This document shows positions 8,042 through 16,197 of a stretch of DNA of 37,262 bases, one piece after another. A program made the position numbers and the translations under genes. The notes below the pieces were generated by a model. That model did not search any database. It had not been told where the DNA came from and saw only the letters and a program-made list of their open reading frames with translations. Source of the DNA: Streptomyces sp. NRRL F-5122 (GTDB lineage Bacteria > Actinomycetota > Actinomycetes > Streptomycetales > Streptomycetaceae); contig NZ_LMWH01000300.1 in NCBI RefSeq assembly GCF_001507435.1, positions 1 to 37,262 on the forward strand. The letters run 5' to 3'. Position 1 is the first letter of the stretch. Each line of letters begins with the position of its first letter.

Positions 8042-8443
8042 TCACCCCAGCCACCATCCCAGCATGGGCAGGCCCGGGGCGATGATCGCATAGCGGGCGA
8101 TCACGCCAATGGGTGCCATCAGCTCGCCCGGCCTGCTGCCGTTCGCCTCCCAGTCCACGATGCGACGTGCCAGCTCGCGATGCTGACCCGCCAACGCCAG
8201 CGGAAGCCCCAGCAGGATCCCCGAAGCCGCGCCCAGCCCTGCTGAGACGGATCCATGATGAAGGACCACCCCGGCGACCACGCCGACGGCCACCACGGGC
8301 ACGACAGCCACCTGATATCGGGTTGATGGTGTGGGCATCCAGCGCACCATTGTTGCCATGTAGAGCGCGCAGAGTCCCACAGCGATGGCCCACCAGGCAC
8401 CAACCGGCAGGGAAGGGGGTGCTGGCAGGGACAGGGAGTTCAT
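8042..8443 (-). CDS. Small membrane protein, unrecognised
   Basis: 133 residues with four likely membrane helices: AWWAIAVGLCALYMATMV, YQVAVVPVVAVGVVAGVVL, GLGAASGILLGLPLALA and the C-terminal IGVIARYAIIAPGLPMLGWWLG. A short amphipathic stretch (QHRELARRIVDWEANG) lies between the third and fourth. The ATG at 8443 is chosen because GAGGAG lies five bases upstream; a GTG two codons earlier would overlap that site. The start overlaps the stop of a possible upstream small frame (ATGA). No family recognised. Confidence 0.65.
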   Translation of the reverse strand: MNSLSLPAPPSLPVGAWWAIAVGLCALYMATMVRWMPTPSTRYQVAVVPVVAVGVVAGVVLHHGSVSAGLGAASGILLGLPLALAGQHRELARRIVDWEANGSRPGELMAPIGVIARYAIIAPGLPMLGWWLG

Positions 8444-8742
8444 ACGCACTCCTCAAGTGGCGCTGTGTGCTGGTGCCCGGCGCAATGTATTACGTGAATC
8501 TGTGCGCGGGCGGTTCCCTTGATATGCGCCACTCCGCGCTCCAGCGGCGTACAGGAGAAGGCCATCAGGTTCCCGCACTGTCTGGTGCGCGGAGCCGGCC
8601 GGCGTACCGCTCCCCGCGCTCGGTCGGCGGGCAGTCGCGGGGCTGTTGGCTCGGCCGTGAAGTCCACATGGACGACGTAGGCAACACGGCGCCGACCCTT
8701 CCACCACAACGCCGGTCCCACGCCGCGAGTTTGAACGGACAT
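8440..8742 (-). CDS. Possible small ORF coupled to membrane protein
   Basis: An open frame of up to 100 codons whose stop overlaps the start of the downstream membrane-protein gene as ATGA, the arrangement seen in coupled pairs. An internal ATG at about 8562 would give only about 40 residues beginning MAFSCTPLERG. Codon bias is moderate, no family is recognised, and the overlap may be chance. Confidence 0.22.
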   Translation of the reverse strand: MSVQTRGVGPALWWKGRRRVAYVVHVDFTAEPTAPRLPADRARGAVRRPAPRTRQCGNLMAFSCTPLERGVAHIKGTARAQIHVIHCAGHQHTAPLEECV

Positions 8743-9044
8743 CGCGTTCCCATCCGTGGAGGGAGCGCGGCCTCAGCCCACTGCTTCCCAAGGGCCCTCG
8801 GCTTCTGGTCGCGCTCCAGTTTGCGAGTGCTCCCTGCTCGGCGCGCGCCAAGCCCATACCGGCACGCGCCTCTGTGACATGGATCACCTACGCCGGTCCC
8901 GCGGAGCCGTCACGGATCCTTCGGCCGTCCGGTCCTAGGTTGCAGGCGGTAGCTGAAGCGTTCCCGGTGGACGGGAGCGGTGGGTGGTCCACCGCAGCCT
9001 CTGCCGTCGTCCTCACCCGTGTCGGCGACCCAAGTGAGAAGACG
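8743..9044. other. Intergenic, no gene recognised
   Basis: About 300 bp upstream of the ferritin-like gene. The frame of that gene stays open back to an ATG at 8874, but the extra 57 residues look non-conserved. No promoter motif was identified. Confidence 0.4.
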
Positions 9045-10115
9045 TTGAACAACTCACCACAGCTCAATATCGACGAGACGCCTGCCAAGGCACCGATCAC
9101 GACGCTCGAAAGTCTGCGTGAGCATCTTCAGTGGGCGATCGAACTGGAACACGCGACGCTGCCGCCCTACCTCTGTGCCCTCTACTCGCTGGATCCGCAG
9201 CGGAACCCGGACGCCGTCCAGGCTGTCAGCGGGGTCTTCGTCGAGGAGATGCTGCACCTCGCGCTGGCGGCGAACCTCCTGAACGCGGTCGGTGGTCAAC
9301 CCGTCCTGGACGCACCCCACATGCTGCCGGTCCACCCACGCGCCCTGCCCCACGGCGACCGCTCCATGCAGCTGTCGCTCCTCCCGTTCGGTCCCGATGC
9401 CCTGGAGATGTTCCTTCGTCTCGAACAGCCGGCGCTGCCCGACGCCGGGGCAGAGGGAGACGACTACGAGACGATCGGGCAGTTCTACGACGCGATCGAA
9501 CAGGGCCTGCGCCACCTCTGCGCCGAGCTCGGTGAGCAGAAGGTATTCAGCGGTGACCCGGCTCGGCAGGTCACGGCTGGGCCTTTCGGCCACACGAGCG
9601 GGAAGTTGACCGCGGTCACCGACCTCGCCTCGGCGCTGGCGGCGATGCAGGAGATCGTCGAACAGGGCGAGGGGACAGATCGCGGCGCAGTCTGGGACAG
9701 CGACCAGGACGTCTTCCACCCCGAGCACCATGAGGTCTCGCACTACTATCGCTTCCTCGAGCTCAAGCTGGGCCGCCGCTACCAGCCCGGTGACACGCCG
9801 CAGACCGGACCGACGGGCGAACCGGTGGTCGTCGATTCCGAAGGCATCTACCCGATGCGTCCCAATCCCCGACTTGAAGATCACCCTGCGGGCGATCCGA
9901 TTCGGAGCGCGCAAACCCAGTTCAACCAGGCGTACTGCACGCTGCTTCAGCAGTTGGAGCAGACGTTCAACGGCCGGCCGCAGGCGTTCGGGGCCTCGAT
10001 GGGCACGATGTACATGCTCAAAGGAAAGGCGCAGAGCCTGCTGCAGACCCTCGACGGCGACGAGAACACGGCCGGCCCGACGTTCGAGTACGTAACGCCC
10101 GAACTGCGCAGTTGA
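9045..10115 (+). CDS. Ferritin-like domain protein (VioB/RebD-type fold)
   Basis: 356 residues from the TTG at 9045, which has a GAGA element upstream; the frame is open to an ATG at 8874, so the start is uncertain. The N-terminal half is a ferritin-like helical bundle: LREHLQWAIELEHATLPPYLCALYSL and FVEEMLHLALAANLLNAVGG supply ExxH-type iron ligands, and a later HHEVSHYYRF segment adds histidines. This fits the ferritin-like family (PF12902) found alone or within iminophenylpyruvate dimer synthases such as RebD/VioB. No other tryptophan-dimer genes are nearby, so it is probably a stand-alone di-iron protein of unknown reaction. A hairpin follows its stop. Confidence 0.8.
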   Translation: MNNSPQLNIDETPAKAPITTLESLREHLQWAIELEHATLPPYLCALYSLDPQRNPDAVQAVSGVFVEEMLHLALAANLLNAVGGQPVLDAPHMLPVHPRALPHGDRSMQLSLLPFGPDALEMFLRLEQPALPDAGAEGDDYETIGQFYDAIEQGLRHLCAELGEQKVFSGDPARQVTAGPFGHTSGKLTAVTDLASALAAMQEIVEQGEGTDRGAVWDSDQDVFHPEHHEVSHYYRFLELKLGRRYQPGDTPQTGPTGEPVVVDSEGIYPMRPNPRLEDHPAGDPIRSAQTQFNQAYCTLLQQLEQTFNGRPQAFGASMGTMYMLKGKAQSLLQTLDGDENTAGPTFEYVTPELRS

Positions 10116-10142
10116 GCGCCGCAGGCGCCGCGGGCGATCACA

Positions 10143-10176
10143 GGACGGCTCGTCGGTGCAAAACGGTGAGCCGTCC
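10143..10176 (+). terminator. Hairpin after the ferritin-like gene
   Basis: Perfect 9-bp stem GGACGGCTC / GAGCCGTCC with a 16-base loop, 27 bp after the stop. It may terminate or attenuate transcription before the VOC gene. Confidence 0.5.
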
Positions 10177-10236
10177 GCCCCCACAGTCCGGGCGGCAACA
10201 TCCAAGATCACGTAAGCCAACGGAGGGCAACAAACG

Positions 10237-10719
10237 ATGACGACGTCCCAGGGTGATCTCCCCGTACCCGAGCACGGCCTCCTCCTCACTCACTTCCTGA
10301 CCGTGCGCGACGTGGTGGTTGCGCGGCGCTTCTACGCGGACGTCTTCGGCGGCGAGGTCGTGATGGAGGACAACCCGGCAATCGTGAAGGTCGCCAACAG
10401 CTGGATCATCATGAACCCCGGTGGAGGACCGACTCCCGACAAGCCGGACGTCACTTTGGAAGTGCCCCGGAGCCGCGATCGGGTGTCCAGCTTCCTGAAC
10501 GTGCGCGTGGCCGACATGGCCTCCTTCTACGCGCACGCCGTCGCGAAGGGTGCCCACTTCCTGACCGAACCCCTCGACCGCACCTCCGAACTGCGCTGCT
10601 ATCTGCGCGACCCCGACGGCTACCTCATCGAGGTCGGCCAGTCCACCGGCCTGCTCAATGGAATTCTGGCCGCCCGGCCGAACGGGGACGGGGATGCATC
10701 GGACGGACCGGCTGCTTAG
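10237..10719 (+). CDS. VOC-family (glyoxalase/dioxygenase fold) protein
   Basis: 160 residues; GGAGGG ten bases before the ATG supports the start. It shows the paired beta-alpha-beta-beta-beta modules of the VOC superfamily: LTHFLTVRDVVVARRFYADVFGGE in the first half and FLNVRVADMASFYAHAVAKGAHFLTEP with CYLRDPDGYLIEVGQST in the second. The terminal Glu of YLIEVGQ is a typical metal ligand. Such proteins serve as glyoxalases, resistance proteins or dioxygenases; the substrate cannot be read here. It lies 121 bp after the ferritin-like gene, separated by a hairpin. Confidence 0.88.
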   Translation: MTTSQGDLPVPEHGLLLTHFLTVRDVVVARRFYADVFGGEVVMEDNPAIVKVANSWIIMNPGGGPTPDKPDVTLEVPRSRDRVSSFLNVRVADMASFYAHAVAKGAHFLTEPLDRTSELRCYLRDPDGYLIEVGQSTGLLNGILAARPNGDGDASDGPAA

Positions 10720-10949
10720 CGCCGAGGCGCGCCGACGTCGCCACCGAGCGCGGCGATCCGCAGATCGAGAGCCGCGCCCTGCCTGAAAGGCGGTTCCCGC
10801 ACCGGCGCCATCTCCTCCGTCGGCATGGCGACTCTCTGTCGACACCTCCCACACACCACCCTCAGAGACACATGCTCACTGCGCACAAAAGCCTCGCGGT
10901 CGGAAGAACCTGGCGCGAAGTCATGCGTGCACGAGCGTGAGGACGTGAT

Positions 10950-10977
10950 TGTCACGTCTGAAAGGGCTGCTCGGTCA
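10950..10977 (+). promoter_or_regulatory. ECF41-type promoter upstream of the sigma gene
   Basis: TGTCAC (10950-10955), 16 bases, then CGGTCA (10972-10977). This resembles the ECF41 consensus TGTCACA-N16-CGTC as I recall it and lies about 90 bp before the sigma factor gene, consistent with autoregulation. An identical arrangement precedes the cupin gene at 12055. Confidence 0.65.
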
Positions 10978-10994
10978 TAGATGCAGGGGCAGGT

Positions 10995-11024
10995 GGCCCC
11001 AGCCGCGTCCCGGCGGCTGGGGCC
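10995..11024 (+). terminator. GC-rich hairpin before sigma gene
   Basis: Perfect 11-bp stem (GGCCCCAGCCG / CGGCTGGGGCC) with an 8-base loop. It may end transcription from the VOC gene, but it lies downstream of the predicted ECF promoter, so it would also fold in the 5' leader of the sigma-factor mRNA. Confidence 0.45.
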
Positions 11025-11063
11025 TGCGGGTCCGGAAGCAGTCGTGAGAGGAGTCGGTGAGCG

Positions 11064-11981
11064 GTGGGGCGGGACAGGACGTGTACCTTGCGGGCAGAAC
11101 GGCCGGAGGCGGACGACCTCGGGGACGCCGTGGAGGTGTTCGACAGCGTCCGTCCCAGGTTGTTCGGCATCGCCTACCGGATGCTCGGCAGCGCCGCGGA
11201 GGCCGAGGACGTCGTGCAGGACGCATGGGTGCGGTGGCAGACCACGGACCGTTCGGCCGTCCTTGACGCCACAGCCTTCCTGTCGACGGTGACGACACGG
11301 CTCGCCATCAATGTCGCGACGTCCGCACGGATGCGCCGCGAGACGTACGTGGGACCATGGCTCCCCGAACCGGTCGACACCGGTGCCGATCCGGCCGTCG
11401 GTGCGGAACGGGGCGAGGCACTGGACTTCGCGGTCCTGCTGCTCCTCGAAACGCTGACGCCGACGGAGCGGGCTGCCTACGTACTACGAGAAGCCTTCGA
11501 CTACTCATACCGGGAGATCGCCGCCGTCATCGGCTCCAGCGAGGCCAACGCCCGCCAACTGGCCCGCCGGGCCCGCACGTACATTGCCGGTGAGCGGCGC
11601 AGCCACGTCGGTGCAGACGAACACCGCAGGCTGCTGGACAACTTCATCACGGCGGCCCGGACCGGCGATCTCGCGGCGCTCGAGGCCTTGCTCGCCTCGG
11701 ATGCGGCCAGTTACTCGGACGGCGGCGGCGTGCGAGGCGCGTCGCGCATCCCGGTGTTGGGCAAGAGCCGTGTCGCGCGGTACATCGTGGCTTTCCAGCC
11801 GCGTTTTTGGCCCGGTACTCGCACTCGCTGGGTGGAGGCCAACGGCCGTACGTGTGCGCTGATCACCCGCGGCACACACGCCATCGCCCTGCTGAGCGTC
11901 GACGCGGGCGCGGATGGCATCACGCGGCTCCTGTGGGTGCTCAACCCGTCGAAACTCAACGGCTTTTCGGCCCTGGCCTGA
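11064..11981 (+). CDS. sigJ: ECF41 (SigJ-type) RNA polymerase sigma factor
   Basis: 305 residues from a GTG with GAGGAG upstream. Sigma region 2 (FDSVRPRLFGIAYRMLGSAAEAEDVVQDAWVRW), the WLPEP linker typical of this group, and region 4 (LTPTERAAYVLREAFDYSYREIAAVIGSSEANARQLARRAR) are followed by a C-terminal SnoaL-like domain of about 115 residues with the ECF41 motifs DGGG and NPSKL. In ECF41 sigmas the extension replaces an anti-sigma factor by modulating activity in cis. No anti-sigma gene is adjacent, as expected. A matching promoter lies upstream of this gene and of the downstream cupin gene. The symbol is a family-level name, not proven orthology. Confidence 0.92.
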   Translation: MGRDRTCTLRAERPEADDLGDAVEVFDSVRPRLFGIAYRMLGSAAEAEDVVQDAWVRWQTTDRSAVLDATAFLSTVTTRLAINVATSARMRRETYVGPWLPEPVDTGADPAVGAERGEALDFAVLLLLETLTPTERAAYVLREAFDYSYREIAAVIGSSEANARQLARRARTYIAGERRSHVGADEHRRLLDNFITAARTGDLAALEALLASDAASYSDGGGVRGASRIPVLGKSRVARYIVAFQPRFWPGTRTRWVEANGRTCALITRGTHAIALLSVDAGADGITRLLWVLNPSKLNGFSALA

Positions 11982-12054
11982 CGCCCCACCACATCGCGAG
12001 GCACCAGGTCCTGCCCATACGACCCAAGACCAGCGGGGCCCCTCTGCACGGGCA

Positions 12055-12082
12055 TGTCACGGATCCACCTCGTCGTCGGTCA
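12055..12082 (+). promoter_or_regulatory. ECF41-type promoter upstream of the cupin gene
   Basis: TGTCAC (12055-12060), 16 bases, CGGTCA (12077-12082): the same two elements with the same spacing as the promoter before the sigma gene. The cupin start is about 100 bp downstream. This points to control of the cupin, and possibly of the DUF427 gene, by the neighbouring sigma factor. Confidence 0.65.
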
Positions 12083-12183
12083 TTCCCTATGAGGTGTCCA
12101 TGGTTGCCGATTGCCAGGAGGACGGTTGCGTCCGCTGGTGGGTCGGGCCCCATGACGTCGAGGACCTATGGAGGTGCGACACC

Positions 12184-12633
12184 ATGTCGAACAATGCGCA
12201 ACACGACCACGGTCACGGCCATGACGGCGGCGCTGGGGACGGCCCGAGCTGGACCAGGGCGGCGAAGCTGCTTCAGGACGCCGCTCCGATCACCGTCCCC
12301 GAGGGTGCCTCGGCGATGACCATCCATGTGGAGTGGGAGCCCGGCGATCCCGGCACTCCGCCGCACCGCCACTCGGGTCCGGCGTTCGGCTACGTCGTCG
12401 AGGGCGCGGTCCGCTTCGAACTCGAGGGCGAGCCCGAGCGCATCGTCGAGGCCGGCGGCACGTTCTGGGAGCCGGGCGGCGACGTCATCCACTACCAGGA
12501 CGGCAACGCCCTCACCGACGCCAGGACCTCGTTCGTGGTCACCATGATGTGCGCGCCGGGCAAGCCCATGCTTGAACTCGTCGACGAAGAGGAACTCGAG
12601 CAACGCGCCCACCTGCGCGCCCCGCGGCCCTGA
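12184..12633 (+). CDS. Cupin-domain protein
   Basis: 149 residues. The start has a strong GGAGGTG eight bases upstream; the frame is open further (another ATG at 12100) but lacks such a site. A His-rich N terminus (HDHGHGHDGG) precedes one cupin barrel: PPHRHSGPAFGYVVEGAVRFELEG carries the metal-binding histidines of motif 1, and the GGTFWEPGGDVIHYQDGNA stretch carries motif 2. Likely a small metal-dependent or ligand-binding cupin. It lies behind an ECF41-type promoter and is followed 91 bp later by a DUF427 gene. Confidence 0.88.
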   Translation: MSNNAQHDHGHGHDGGAGDGPSWTRAAKLLQDAAPITVPEGASAMTIHVEWEPGDPGTPPHRHSGPAFGYVVEGAVRFELEGEPERIVEAGGTFWEPGGDVIHYQDGNALTDARTSFVVTMMCAPGKPMLELVDEEELEQRAHLRAPRP

Positions 12634-12724
12634 TCTGTCCTCCGCCCCGCCCGCCCGCCGGTTACGGAGACGACCGGCGGGCGGAAGGCGCTGGAGGTCG
12701 AGCAACGAGCAAACCGAGGTCACC

Positions 12725-13513
12725 ATGGCAAACGAAAGTGTTCTGCACCCGAGCCTGATCGTCCCGGTCGGGCACGTCGAGCCCGTACCGCGCAGGATCA
12801 GAGGACTGATCGGAGGCCGCGTGGTCTTCGACACGCGGCGTGCGCTCTATGTGTGGGAGTGGCGCGCGTACCCCCAGTTCAGCATTCCGGTGGAGGATCT
12901 GGTCGAAGGGGTGCTCATCGACGACGATCACACCGAGCACCGTGGCGCGGGCCCCGCTCGCCGGCACACGCTGCAGGTCGGCTCGGAGGTTCGCGAGGGT
13001 GCTGCGTGGGTGTGGGAAGAGGGCAGCCCGGAGCGTCTGCTCAACACCGTGCGCTTCGATTGGGACGCGCTCGACTCGTGGTTCGAGGAGGACGAGCCGG
13101 TCTTCGTGCACCCCAGAAGCCCCTACTCTCGGGTGGACGCGCTGCGATCGGCGAGCAGCGTACGGGTGGAGCTGGACGGGGTCGTGCTGGCGGAGGCGCC
13201 CAACTGCGTGAAGCTGTTCGAGACCGGCCTGCCGACCCGCTACTACGTTGAGCGCATGCACGTCGACTGGACGAAACTGCGGCGCTCGGACACGGTGACG
13301 CGATGCCCGTACAAGGGGACAACGAGCGGCTACTGGTCCTTCGACAGTGACACCGCTTCCCACGAGGACATCGCCTGGGCCTACGACTTCCCGACCATTC
13401 ACGCCAACCGCATCGCGGGCTTGGCAGCGTTCTACAACGAGCACGTCGATCTGTACGTCGACGGCGTTCTGCTGCCGAGGCCCACCGACCCCACCCGGGG
13501 CCCTGCCAAGTAG
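12725..13513 (+). CDS. DUF427-domain protein
   Basis: 262 residues, start supported by GAGGT five bases upstream. Two copies of the DUF427 fold are visible: an N-terminal one around RRIRGLIGGRVVFDTRRALYVWE and PQFSIPVEDL, and a more typical C-terminal one around SVRVELDGVVLAEAPNCVKLFETGLPTRYYV, RCPYKGTTSGYWSF and ANRIAGLAAFYNEHVDLYVDG. DUF427 proteins are widespread in actinobacteria and lack an established reaction. It probably shares the transcript of the cupin gene. No signal peptide. Confidence 0.9.
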   Translation: MANESVLHPSLIVPVGHVEPVPRRIRGLIGGRVVFDTRRALYVWEWRAYPQFSIPVEDLVEGVLIDDDHTEHRGAGPARRHTLQVGSEVREGAAWVWEEGSPERLLNTVRFDWDALDSWFEEDEPVFVHPRSPYSRVDALRSASSVRVELDGVVLAEAPNCVKLFETGLPTRYYVERMHVDWTKLRRSDTVTRCPYKGTTSGYWSFDSDTASHEDIAWAYDFPTIHANRIAGLAAFYNEHVDLYVDGVLLPRPTDPTRGPAK

Positions 13514-13784
13514 GACTGAATGCCGCGTCGTTCGGGAGCGAACCGGTCGACGGTGCAACGCCCGGCGGAGGCGGAGCACCGTCGGCCATGGCCAGAGAGA
13601 AATCGGTCAGGGGCGCAGCCGGCCGCGACCAGGGGAGAGCGAACGCATTCGGTTGTCCGGAACGCATACGGGCGTTGACAGCGGGAGTCGTCCGCCCGGC
13701 CTGCGCCACCGCCGACGGGCGCCGACGGACCGCGTCAAAGACGCATGGCCGGCCGGATGACCGGCGCGGCCAATCCGCCTACGG

Positions 13785-14873
13785 TCACGCCGTTTCGGCG
13801 TACCGCTCACCCGCGTATGCACGCAGCACCGGCACGACCGCCGTCACGCCCCCCGGCAACCGGTCCAGTCCAGGTAGGACGTAGGCCCGATGGCCGTCGG
13901 ACAGATGGCTGGGATGGTCGTGGGCGTGTGTGCCGGGCAGCGGCCACACGGTGAGACAGGGATGGGAGTCGGAGCTGTACGGCTGCGGCCCGACCGAGAC
14001 GGCGGCTATCTGCGCCCACTGGAAGTACCTCTCCTCACCGGCCACCTCGCGCATGCCGATGCCTGCACCCCCGATCCGCAGCCGCAACGGCTTGCGCCAG
14101 CGGACGTAGGAGGAGCGCACCTTAATCCAGAAGACGAGTGCGGCGAGGGCCGCCACCGTGACGGGGATCCCGGCTCCGGAATCGTAGTCGGCCTTGTCGG
14201 GGTGATAGACCAGGTAGAGGTTGAGCGACACGAACACCGCGCTGCACAGCAGCGCCAGCAGCGTCCAGATGACCGCCTTCCGGCGGGCGCCCTGATCGGC
14301 CGTGAAGGTCCGCTCCCCGCCGGGGACACTCAGTTCGGGTCCGGCGACGGTCACCGGGATCGGCGGCCGTACTGCGCGCGGCGCCGTCTCGAAACGGGCG
14401 CCGCCGTGCTTGGCGAGCGCAGTGGTGAGCTGCGAGACACTCTGGTCGAGGTCCGAACAGTTCACCAGGGTGTAGCGATTCCGGGCGTCCCAGGTGCGGT
14501 CCTGTTTGCGCGGTAGCGTTACGCCCGGCGCCGTCCAGAGCATCAGCCGCGGATCGGGCGGTGTGGTGTCGCTGTCCGCCGCACGATCGTGCCACAGGGC
14601 GACGGCATCGACCTGCTCCCAGGACAGGGCGGCGTCGTGCAGCGTGATTCCGCGGCCGTCGATCTGCAGCCGGAAAGGGCCTCGGGCCTTGCGCAGATCA
14701 TTCCACCCGTGCCAGACCGCCAACGCGGACAAGATCCCGACGAACGCCGCGCCGGGGACGGCGTTTCCGAAAGAGCCGATCAGCCATACGAGCGAACCCG
14801 TCAGCACGACGAGCCCCCAACCCGTCCACCGCACCCCGCGTCTTCTCAAGGTCCGCTCGACCGTGAATTCCAT
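13785..14873 (-). CDS. Membrane protein with two PH-like halves, unrecognised
   Basis: 362 residues. The protein looks internally duplicated: each half has a membrane hairpin (about 18-50: GLVVLTGSLVWLIGSFG, VGILSALAVWHGW; and about 200-250: VIWTLLALLCSAVFVSLNLYL, VTVAALAALVFWIKV) followed by a beta-rich domain starting with a similar phrase (FRLQIDGRGITL... and LRLRIGGAGIGM...) and containing a Trp-Glu/Gln core (LSWEQVDAVAL, FQWAQIAAVSV). That pattern resembles bacterial PH-like domains of membrane proteins. Function unknown. Convergent with the DUF427 gene and apparently monocistronic. Confidence 0.7.
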   Translation of the reverse strand: MEFTVERTLRRRGVRWTGWGLVVLTGSLVWLIGSFGNAVPGAAFVGILSALAVWHGWNDLRKARGPFRLQIDGRGITLHDAALSWEQVDAVALWHDRAADSDTTPPDPRLMLWTAPGVTLPRKQDRTWDARNRYTLVNCSDLDQSVSQLTTALAKHGGARFETAPRAVRPPIPVTVAGPELSVPGGERTFTADQGARRKAVIWTLLALLCSAVFVSLNLYLVYHPDKADYDSGAGIPVTVAALAALVFWIKVRSSYVRWRKPLRLRIGGAGIGMREVAGEERYFQWAQIAAVSVGPQPYSSDSHPCLTVWPLPGTHAHDHPSHLSDGHRAYVLPGLDRLPGGVTAVVPVLRAYAGERYAETA

Positions 14874-15187
14874 TGTTCCGTACCCCCCTTGTCGTTCCTT
14901 CCCGGCACCATGATGCGGCCCCCCACCAGCCCTTCAAGGCCCTGCGGATGGGGTGGTTGCCCTTCTGTGACGCCCGTGGGACACCAGCCCCCTTGCCGCC
15001 TCCGTCCGTTCACCGTTCTGGCTCCGTCAGGACCGCTTCACCGTGCGGTGGGTGGGCGACGCGCTGTTGGTCTCCCACGCGGTGTTCGGTCCGTCCCCCC
15101 GCATCATCCAACGGTTGACTCACGTGGAGGCACACGCCCGGGATATGCCCATGTCTACTGCGACGTGGGCGACCGGAGCCTTCGCCC
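14874..15187. other. Intergenic, no gene recognised
   Basis: 314 bp between two minus-strand genes. A plus-strand open frame (15043-15243) encodes MRWVGDALLVSHAVFG-like sequence but runs into the antisense of the next gene and matches nothing I know. Confidence 0.4.
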
Positions 15188-16081
15188 TCAGACAGGTTTC
15201 AGGTCCCGCTGGAACCAGTGGTGGGCGTAGGGCTCGTCGTTGAAGGCCTCGACTTCGACGAATCCAGCTGTCTCGTAGAGGCGCCGTGCCTCGGTGAGTG
15301 TCTGGTTGGTTTCCAGCCGCAGTGTCGACGTCCCCCGTGTTGAGGCCTCTTTCGCAAGGCACTCCAGCAGCCGCCGGCCCAGCCCGAGCCCGCGGACGCC
15401 AGAGGAGACCCACATACGTTTGACCTCGGCGATTCCGGTGTCCGGGTGGAGCTTGAGGGCTCCGCACCCGACCGGCGATCCCTGGACCGTCGCAACCAGC
15501 AGCAACCCGTCCGGCAGGCTCATCTCCTGGTCGCCGGCCGGGATGCTCTGCGCTGGATCGAAGCCGCCGTCGAACCGACGTCCCAGCTCAGCGAAGTAGG
15601 ACCGCAGGCAGAATCGGGCGTCCGGGTCCCGAGGGTCGGTGATCTCGATACGCACGAGCGACGCGATGACGAGCTTCTCGACTTCGGCCATGGCGGCGAC
15701 CAGACGATCGCGCTGCGATGCGGTGAGCGGCTCAAGCATCGATGCCGCGAGCTCATCGGAGGAACGATCCAGCAGTGCTCGCTCGGAGGCACCGGCGTCG
15801 GTGAGCCGCACCGTCCGCACTCGCCCGTCGTTCTCATCGGGATCGGTGGTCACGAGCCCCTCTGACTCCAGACGCCGCAGCTGGCGACTGACATATCCCG
15901 AGTCAAGGCTCAGCCGGGAGCGCAGGACGCGGACCTCTGCGCCCTCGGATCCGATCTCCCACAGAAGCCTCGAGAGGCCGAGCGAGTGCTCGCGTGAAAG
16001 GTACGCGTCCTCGAGCGCGCCGATCCGTTGCGTGATGACCCGGTTGAACCGTCGGACCGCCTCGATCTGCTCGGCTTCCAT
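15188..16081 (-). CDS. MarR-type regulator fused to GNAT acetyltransferase
   Basis: 297 residues from the ATG at 16081. The N-terminal half (about 1-140) is a MarR-type winged helix: LGLSRLLWEIGSEGAEVRVLRSRLSLDSGYVSRQLRRLESEGLVTTDPDENDGRVRTVRLTDAG. The C-terminal half (about 150-297) is a GNAT domain with the acetyl-CoA loop VRGLGLGRRLLECLAKEA and terminal LYETAGFVEV. This fusion is a known actinobacterial type. A 24-bp inverted repeat covers the start codon, so it is probably autorepressed. An alternative ATG at 16117 would place that repeat inside the gene. The acetylated substrate is unknown. Confidence 0.9.
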   Translation of the reverse strand: MEAEQIEAVRRFNRVITQRIGALEDAYLSREHSLGLSRLLWEIGSEGAEVRVLRSRLSLDSGYVSRQLRRLESEGLVTTDPDENDGRVRTVRLTDAGASERALLDRSSDELAASMLEPLTASQRDRLVAAMAEVEKLVIASLVRIEITDPRDPDARFCLRSYFAELGRRFDGGFDPAQSIPAGDQEMSLPDGLLLVATVQGSPVGCGALKLHPDTGIAEVKRMWVSSGVRGLGLGRRLLECLAKEASTRGTSTLRLETNQTLTEARRLYETAGFVEVEAFNDEPYAHHWFQRDLKPV

Positions 16082-16103
16082 TCTCTGACCATAGTCAGAG
16101 AAT
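16080..16103. promoter_or_regulatory. Operator palindrome over MarR-GNAT start
   Basis: Perfect inverted repeat, arms ATTCTCTGAC / GTCAGAGAAT with a 4-base spacer (CATA). It overlaps the start codon at 16081-16079 of the MarR-GNAT gene. Size and symmetry are typical for a MarR dimer site, so it is the likely autoregulatory operator. It implies a very short or absent leader. Confidence 0.75.
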
Positions 16104-16197
16104 CGTCGAGCGGGCAAGCCCTCCCTCCGGCGTCAGCAACCTCATGAACCACAACAGTCGGGCGGGCCCATTCCCCGTGCCCCGCGGGAGCGACCGC

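Noticed and set aside
9054..10289. 411-codon antisense frame across the ferritin-like gene
   Set aside because: Shadow of the real gene; no family resemblance and no ribosome-binding site.
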